Assembly: GCA_910592205.1 (NCBI GenBank)
Contig: CAJVPJ010001008.1
Span: 1 to 13,374, forward strand
Direction of reading: 5' to 3'
Source: Paraglomus occultum
Lineage: Eukaryota; Glomeromycota; Glomeromycetes; Paraglomerales; Paraglomeraceae
Length of the DNA stretch: 13,374 nt
Position numbers and translations under genes: made by a program. Under the pieces are notes generated by a model. That model did no database searches, had not been told where the DNA came from, and saw only the letters and a program-made list of their open reading frames with translations. Positions 9,160 to 13,374 of the stretch are shown here, in pieces (position 1 is the stretch's first letter; the number at the start of each line of letters is the position of its first letter).

Positions 9160-9888
9160 TGTTATGGAATTTCTGTTGAGATTTATGCATAATATAGAAA
9201 GCATTAGCATCGTGTATTATATATATAACATTACACCAGCTCATCAAACTCAGTTTTCGAATAGAATAGAGATTCGTTTTATTAATTTTTATGACCTTAA
9301 ATACAAAAAGAACAAGACAGTTCATGCCATCATTACCAAAACTTGCAAAGAATTGTGATGATGTTGTCTCAAGGCAATAGCGAAGCCCGGAAAGGATAAC
9401 TTTTCTGACGTTTCTGCCATCATGACGAAAGCACATTTGTGGCAACTTTTTATATGCTCCGTAATGCAGCCACTCACATCATATCTTGTATCGAGGAACG
9501 TCATGTACCCAAACCGGATTCCAGAAAACGCAACCTAAGGGATACGTATTAACCATTATGAAATTAACTCATTAAACACACGGGTAAAAAACTGGTTACG
9601 TGCACCATAGTTTAGATTAATCGGGTACAAAATCTTTTTTAACTTTTAATACACGTGTCTGTTGATCCAATACTTTGTAGTTAAGCCAAGCGTGTAATGC
9701 CTCATTCATATCTAATGGTCTCTTCTATGATTTATTAAAAACTGGTCGACAGAACACTTTTTATTATGAGAATTCGTTTAATAAAGTACTGGTAACCAAT
9801 TGATTGGTTTTCTATCTTAATCATTATCTTACGTTCAATCGACCGGTTAAATAAATGTTCGACCAATAAATTAACGATTGGTTATTAG
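9160..9888. other. Convergent 3' intergenic region
   Basis: Spacer between the stop codons of PWP1 (plus) and the kinase (minus), so it should hold both 3' UTRs and polyadenylation sites. It contains an ATG frame on the minus strand from 9504 to 9322 (60 residues, with CHKC) that I do not recognise. Repeated ACTGGT words occur near 9587, 9737 and 9789. Two inverted repeats of the CCAAT/ATTGG type lie close to the kinase stop. Confidence 0.5.
9794..9809. repeat. Perfect inverted repeat AACCAAT-TG-ATTGGTT
   Basis: Seven-base arms with a two-base centre, about 80 bp beyond the kinase stop. A second pair, ACCAAT (9862-9867) and ATTGGT (9877-9882), lies nearer the stop. The arms contain the CCAAT pentamer recognised by the HAP/NF-Y complex, but the 3'-flank position argues against an ordinary promoter role. 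A hairpin in the kinase 3' UTR is another reading. Confidence 0.5.
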
Positions 9889-11900
9889 CTATTGCATGTC
9901 ATTGAACGGGTCAAACGCGTCAAATGTGTTGCTGAACGCTTTATCAAGTGCTGTACGGCTTACTAAGTTTGAAGAGTTAACCACAGAATTCTGCCCTTGT
10001 CGCACAGGTCTACCACGACGCATTGGTGTAATGTTGGACATTGCACTGTTCAATATAGGATAAGAAGGACTAGTACCCATATAACTCTGCTGATAATCGT
10101 CCTGTGTCGAATTTGTTGTGACAACTACCGCCGTTGGAGACAACATAGACCGCTGCGATATATTGGGCTGTTCCGGATAAATCTGCGATGTAGACAACGT
10201 TAAGTCTCAATTCAAAGATGATATGACATCTATACGGTGCAGCTTCTTATATTGAAAACAATCCATACATTTACTATTGGACATGTCACTCCTCTCAAAG
10301 CACAGACCCTATTGGTGATTTGGTAAATATTCGGTCGTAATGAAGAATCCTCCTTTAACATTGATTCTAAATAATTTTATCGCATGTTAGATTCTCATTG
10401 AGAGCCACTTTACATTATTAAATTCACTGGCCTCAACACTAACCTATCAGTCCGATGAGACTTTGTGAGAAAACAGGATATTGAGGTATCGAATAACGAG
10501 CACTAAGAATAGCCAACTGTCCTTGATCTTCAAATGGGGTTGTATAATAACATAATTTATACAAGAGAACTCCCAGAGCCCAAATATCTACATGAAGTTG
10601 TTAACTTAGCAAGGATTATATCCATCGTATTGTAATGTAGTACATTTGTAATAAATACTTACCTGACTTCTCGTCAATGGGACGTTTCTGATACACATCA
10701 ACCATTTCTGGAGCTCTATATTGCAATGTGGTGTGTTTCTGTAGGTCTTCTTCTAGTAATTGCAATTCGTGCCATGTTCTTGGTGTGTCAGGTTTGATCA
10801 TGTTTACAGTACATGAACCAAAGTCGCATAATTTAAAGGTATTATTATGATCTCTGAGGACATTTTCCACCTTTTGTGCAGAGACGGATTAGAGAAGTAA
10901 CGCCAAGAAAAAACATATAGTGAGGAAGGGTGGTCTCACCTTCAGATCTCTATGTAGTATTGGAGGTTTTGAATAGTGCATGTGGGCTACCGCCTAAAAT
11001 GCCAAACGAAATTCAGAAAATAGGTTTATGGTACAACTGTCAAAAGATCCGCATGTTTTCATTAAAAGTGGGGCCACCTCACATATGTCTTGGAAGATTT
11101 TGAGTATTTCGACTTCAGTCAAGCGATGTTGTAGTCGTCTATTCATAAGATCAATGACAGGTCCCCCTGAGACAATAAATATATGAGTATAGAATAATGA
11201 GATTGACAGTCAGTGCTGGCAGACGTACCGCGACAATACTCCATCAATATAAATATTTCGTAGCCCCCATTTCCCAACGTCCCAGTATGTGAATCAATAA
11301 AATACACAATATTCTTATGGTTGCAAAGCATTTTCTATAAACAAACCAAACTCGCATTTAGCTCATCGAACGAATTTCTGGATAAATGATCTCAATAATA
11401 CCTTACAGTTCAAATTAACCAATTGCTTACCATAAAATTGACCTCGTTTAAGACAGTATTGAAGCCAGATTTATCGGATACAGCAATACGTTTAAGCACA
11501 GCTTGGTATTCATTGTTCACCGGTTCAGCAAGGCGTACAAGATAAACATGCGCAAAGCCGCCTTATTTTAATAAAAATTGAACGATTAATGCCAAATTGT
11601 AATAATTCGCTTCAAGTCGTGCCAGTCTATTGCTCATGTACCTTCTGATAAGTATCTCTCGATGATAACTCGATGCCGTCCGATCAATAATTGCGTTCCT
11701 GGTTGTAATGTCCCCGGTGGACTAACTGTCGAAAAACCTCCAAAAGGTTGCTGTTGGAATCTATCAGTCTGTATGTTGGTTTGTGCATCTATGTGGGTTA
11801 TTTGTTGATTGTTAAAGAGAGTAGAGTTTGGAAGATGACTGGATACATTACTTGAGAGTTGGGAAGCATTGTTCGATAGTTTCTTCAAGTAAGACTGCAT
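9889..11900 (-). CDS. ARK1: Ark1/Prk1/AAK1-family Ser/Thr kinase, endocytosis
   Basis: NAK-family kinase; relatives phosphorylate endocytic adaptors and actin-patch proteins at the plasma membrane. Nine exons: 11900-11642, 11561-11431, 11334-11229, 11166-11078, 10993-10940, 10870-10663, 10587-10444, 10366-10269 and 10182-9889 (1383 nt, 460 residues). Introns are 62-96 nt, all GT-AG; intron 4 has a weak donor, GTGGCC. The N-terminus is polar and N/Q/S-rich (1-60). Kinase landmarks: glycine loop LSEGGFAHVY (84-93), lysine 110, helix-C glutamate 126, HRDLK (209-213), DFG (229-231), [11 protein letters not shown] (260-270), [20 protein letters not shown], and RPNIYQ near the domain end (about 350). 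No catalytic residue is missing. The remaining tail (364-460) is short and ends [11 protein letters not shown], containing DPF, a motif that binds the AP-2 appendage. Yeast and animal relatives are much longer (about 640-960). The start is the first ATG in frame. Yeast has three paralogues, so the symbol denotes the family. Confidence 0.95.
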
Positions 11901-12198
11901 TGTATGGCCAGTAAAGGTGATATTCTTTTCTCTATTATTGTGGGACAACTCGACGGGAATGAGTGATGCAGCCGGTATTTATGTGAAATCTGCCGATCGT
12001 TTGCTCGATGACGACATATCTTTCTTGTCACCTTCCCGTCTACGAATATTGGTATAGCTAATTGTTTTTTGTCCAAATTTTGATTAAACTTATAAGGTTA
12101 TTCAGTAAGCTTTCCTAATACGTACAGATTTTTGGATCAAAGAAGAAGGTCACGTAGTTTGGGACAATTTTACAGATATTTTATACAAGCTGTACAAA
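11901..12198. promoter_or_regulatory. Bidirectional promoter region with central CCAAT box
   Basis: 298 bp between the divergent start codons of the kinase and the small membrane protein, which must share it for their promoters. An ATTGG (inverse CCAAT) at 12048-12052 lies almost exactly midway, about 147 bp from each ATG. CCAAT boxes recruit the HAP complex in fungi and are common in bidirectional promoters, but a five-base match can occur by chance. No convincing TATA box. A minus-strand open frame here begins with TTG and is not credible. Confidence 0.4.
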
Positions 12199-12573
12199 AT
12201 GCTCGACTTGACACCTGACCAATGGCTTCAACTTCTCCAAGAAGCCTGGCAACACGTAGTGAACAGCTTCAATATGACGGAGGTTGTTCAGTCACTAAAG
12301 ACAAACATATCTGCCGTTGTTGCAGACACCGATGTTGTTATTCTGATCGGTGTATTTCTAGTGCTGTATATTGCGTTTTCTGTCGCTCGTTACATCCTCG
12401 GGACAGTAATGAAGCTTGCAAGATTTGCGTTATTTCTGGGATTAATTGTTGGAATATACTGGATATATCTCAGCATCGATCCGGCGAAGGGCAACGAAGA
12501 ACTGAGAACAACGACGAAGAAAGTGGTACAACAAGTGAAAGGGGTAATGCGTGATGTTGTCGACGAATTATGA
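12199..12573 (+). CDS. Small two-pass membrane protein, possibly Apq12-like
   Basis: Intronless frame of 124 residues starting at the ATG following TACAAA and ending in TGA. The N-terminal 40 residues form a mixed, helix-prone stretch (LTPDQWLQLLQEAWQHVV). Two hydrophobic segments follow, about 46-68 and 73-94, separated by only a few residues, which gives a tight membrane hairpin. The end (about 104-124) alternates K/R/D/E with V and looks like an amphipathic helix. Length, hairpin and flanking helix recall Apq12, the ER/nuclear-envelope protein for nuclear pore assembly and lipid balance, but I saw no diagnostic motif, so this is a suggestion. Other small ER or mitochondrial hairpin proteins are possible. 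It is transcribed divergently from the kinase. Overlapping frames on both strands are shadows. Confidence 0.72.
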   Translation: MLDLTPDQWLQLLQEAWQHVVNSFNMTEVVQSLKTNISAVVADTDVVILIGVFLVLYIAFSVARYILGTVMKLARFALFLGLIVGIYWIYLSIDPAKGNEELRTTTKKVVQQVKGVMRDVVDEL

Positions 12574-13297
12574 TTTGATACCCAATATCCATCTTTCTTT
12601 TCTATAAATGATTGAATAGAACACATTCATCGTCCATTGACCGATTGACTTTCTGTTGTGTGGGAGACATTAGACCAATAGATTGTTTCAGTTTAGGGAT
12701 TGCGTTTATGCCAGTAGGCCAAAGATGAACAACATTTAACAGTGTATATAGTTTGTATTGAGCCGATAGATGAGACCTTAATACTCTGTTAGATCAATCT
12801 TTTTACTTTATATCAGCCGCAGACAGGTGAGCGAAACGCTACCGCGATGCTTGCGGCGAGAAAGATTTTATGCTATTTGTTTCTCGTGTGAACGTAAACT
12901 GTCCGAGTTTATATGCTAGATATTTGAGTGATGGGTATGGTTATGTTAATAAGTAACATTTAGGGATTTGTATGGATGATTGGTGTTGCTATTAGACACC
13001 CAAGAATGGTTGGTGTGGTTGGAAAAACAACAATATATCTGATAACTTTTGGAAAGGCACAACTCATGGACTAATTATACATGTAATTGTCATTTAATAA
13101 CAGTGTAGTCCTTCACCAAATACAAAGGGGTTTGCATAGTAATAGTGATAACTTGTATTAGAATTTGTTTCGTTTTTATTTATTACTCAACTGGAACACT
13201 TAAAAAAGTGGAAATATTTTAAATTGGCTACAGAGCCTGTACTTAACTTTCAAGTTAAATGCATAGTTAAGTTTGGGAATTCATTTCATTTCATTTC
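12574..13297. other. 3' region, no gene seen
   Basis: AT-rich sequence after the membrane-protein gene, presumably its 3' UTR and spacer. The longest ATG frame I noticed is 14 codons, at 12847. A weak stem (TTGGTGT facing ACACCCAA) lies at about 12980-13003. I see no exon, RNA gene or element. Confidence 0.45.

Positions 13298-13374
<77 letters not shown>
13280..13374 (+). repeat. ATTTC repeat leading into a long ATT microsatellite
   Basis: Three or four ATTTC-type units (13280-13297) run into an uninterrupted TTA/ATT array from 13298 to the last base, about 25 units. The array reaches the window edge, so its true length is unknown; the contig may break here. Arrays of this type are unstable and commonly mis-sized in assemblies. 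Confidence 0.95.

Noticed and set aside
9322-9504. 60-residue minus-strand ATG frame with CHKC in the convergent spacer
   Set aside because: A single CxxC pair, no matching second pair, no family resemblance, and a location in the overlapping 3' UTRs.
1-13374. tRNA, rRNA or CRISPR-like structures
   Set aside because: I looked for T-arm words, conserved rRNA stretches and regularly spaced direct repeats and saw none. A covariance-model scan would be decisive.

Overview
The window looks like nuclear DNA of a filamentous, early-diverging fungus. It is AT-rich, the genes are split by many short GT-AG introns (mostly 62-96 nt), and branch sites of the CTAAY type sit just upstream of several acceptors. 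The recognisable proteins are fungal in type: a Pho88/SND3 of near-yeast length, PWP1, and an Ark1/Prk1-class kinase. The AT-richness and a small CxxC...CxxC zinc-finger protein of a kind I associate with arbuscular-mycorrhizal fungi suggest Glomeromycotina or another Mucoromycota lineage. That placement is inference. There are no bacterial operons, CRISPR arrays, tRNAs or rRNAs that I can see.

Layout. Positions 1-2331 hold no gene I can defend, only a less AT-rich island (about 640-1500) with open frames on both strands. SND3/PHO88 lies on the minus strand at 3130-2332 in three exons; the coding part of its first exon is only the ATG. Diverging from it, on the plus strand, is a three-exon gene (3859-4660) for a 164-residue zinc-finger/coiled-coil protein that becomes visible only after splicing by eye. 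A long AT-rich gap follows (4661-7073), with a few short protein-like frames. PWP1 (7074-9159, plus, nine exons, 500 residues) converges on an Ark1/Prk1-type kinase (11900-9889, minus, nine exons, 460 residues). The kinase diverges across 298 bp from an intronless gene (12199-12573, plus) for a 124-residue membrane-hairpin protein. The window ends inside an ATT microsatellite.

The exon models were made by hand from reading frame, splice signals and remembered family motifs. All four spliced models keep frame and have lengths divisible by three: 570, 495, 1503 and 1383 nt. The genes do not form one pathway: SND3 acts in ER protein targeting, PWP1 in ribosome biogenesis, the kinase in endocytosis and actin control, and the small membrane protein is perhaps an ER/nuclear-envelope protein. 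The least familiar item is the zinc-finger/coiled-coil gene. Other points of interest are the stop-free 87-nt intron of SND3 and the adaptor-type DPF motif at the tail of an unusually short kinase.
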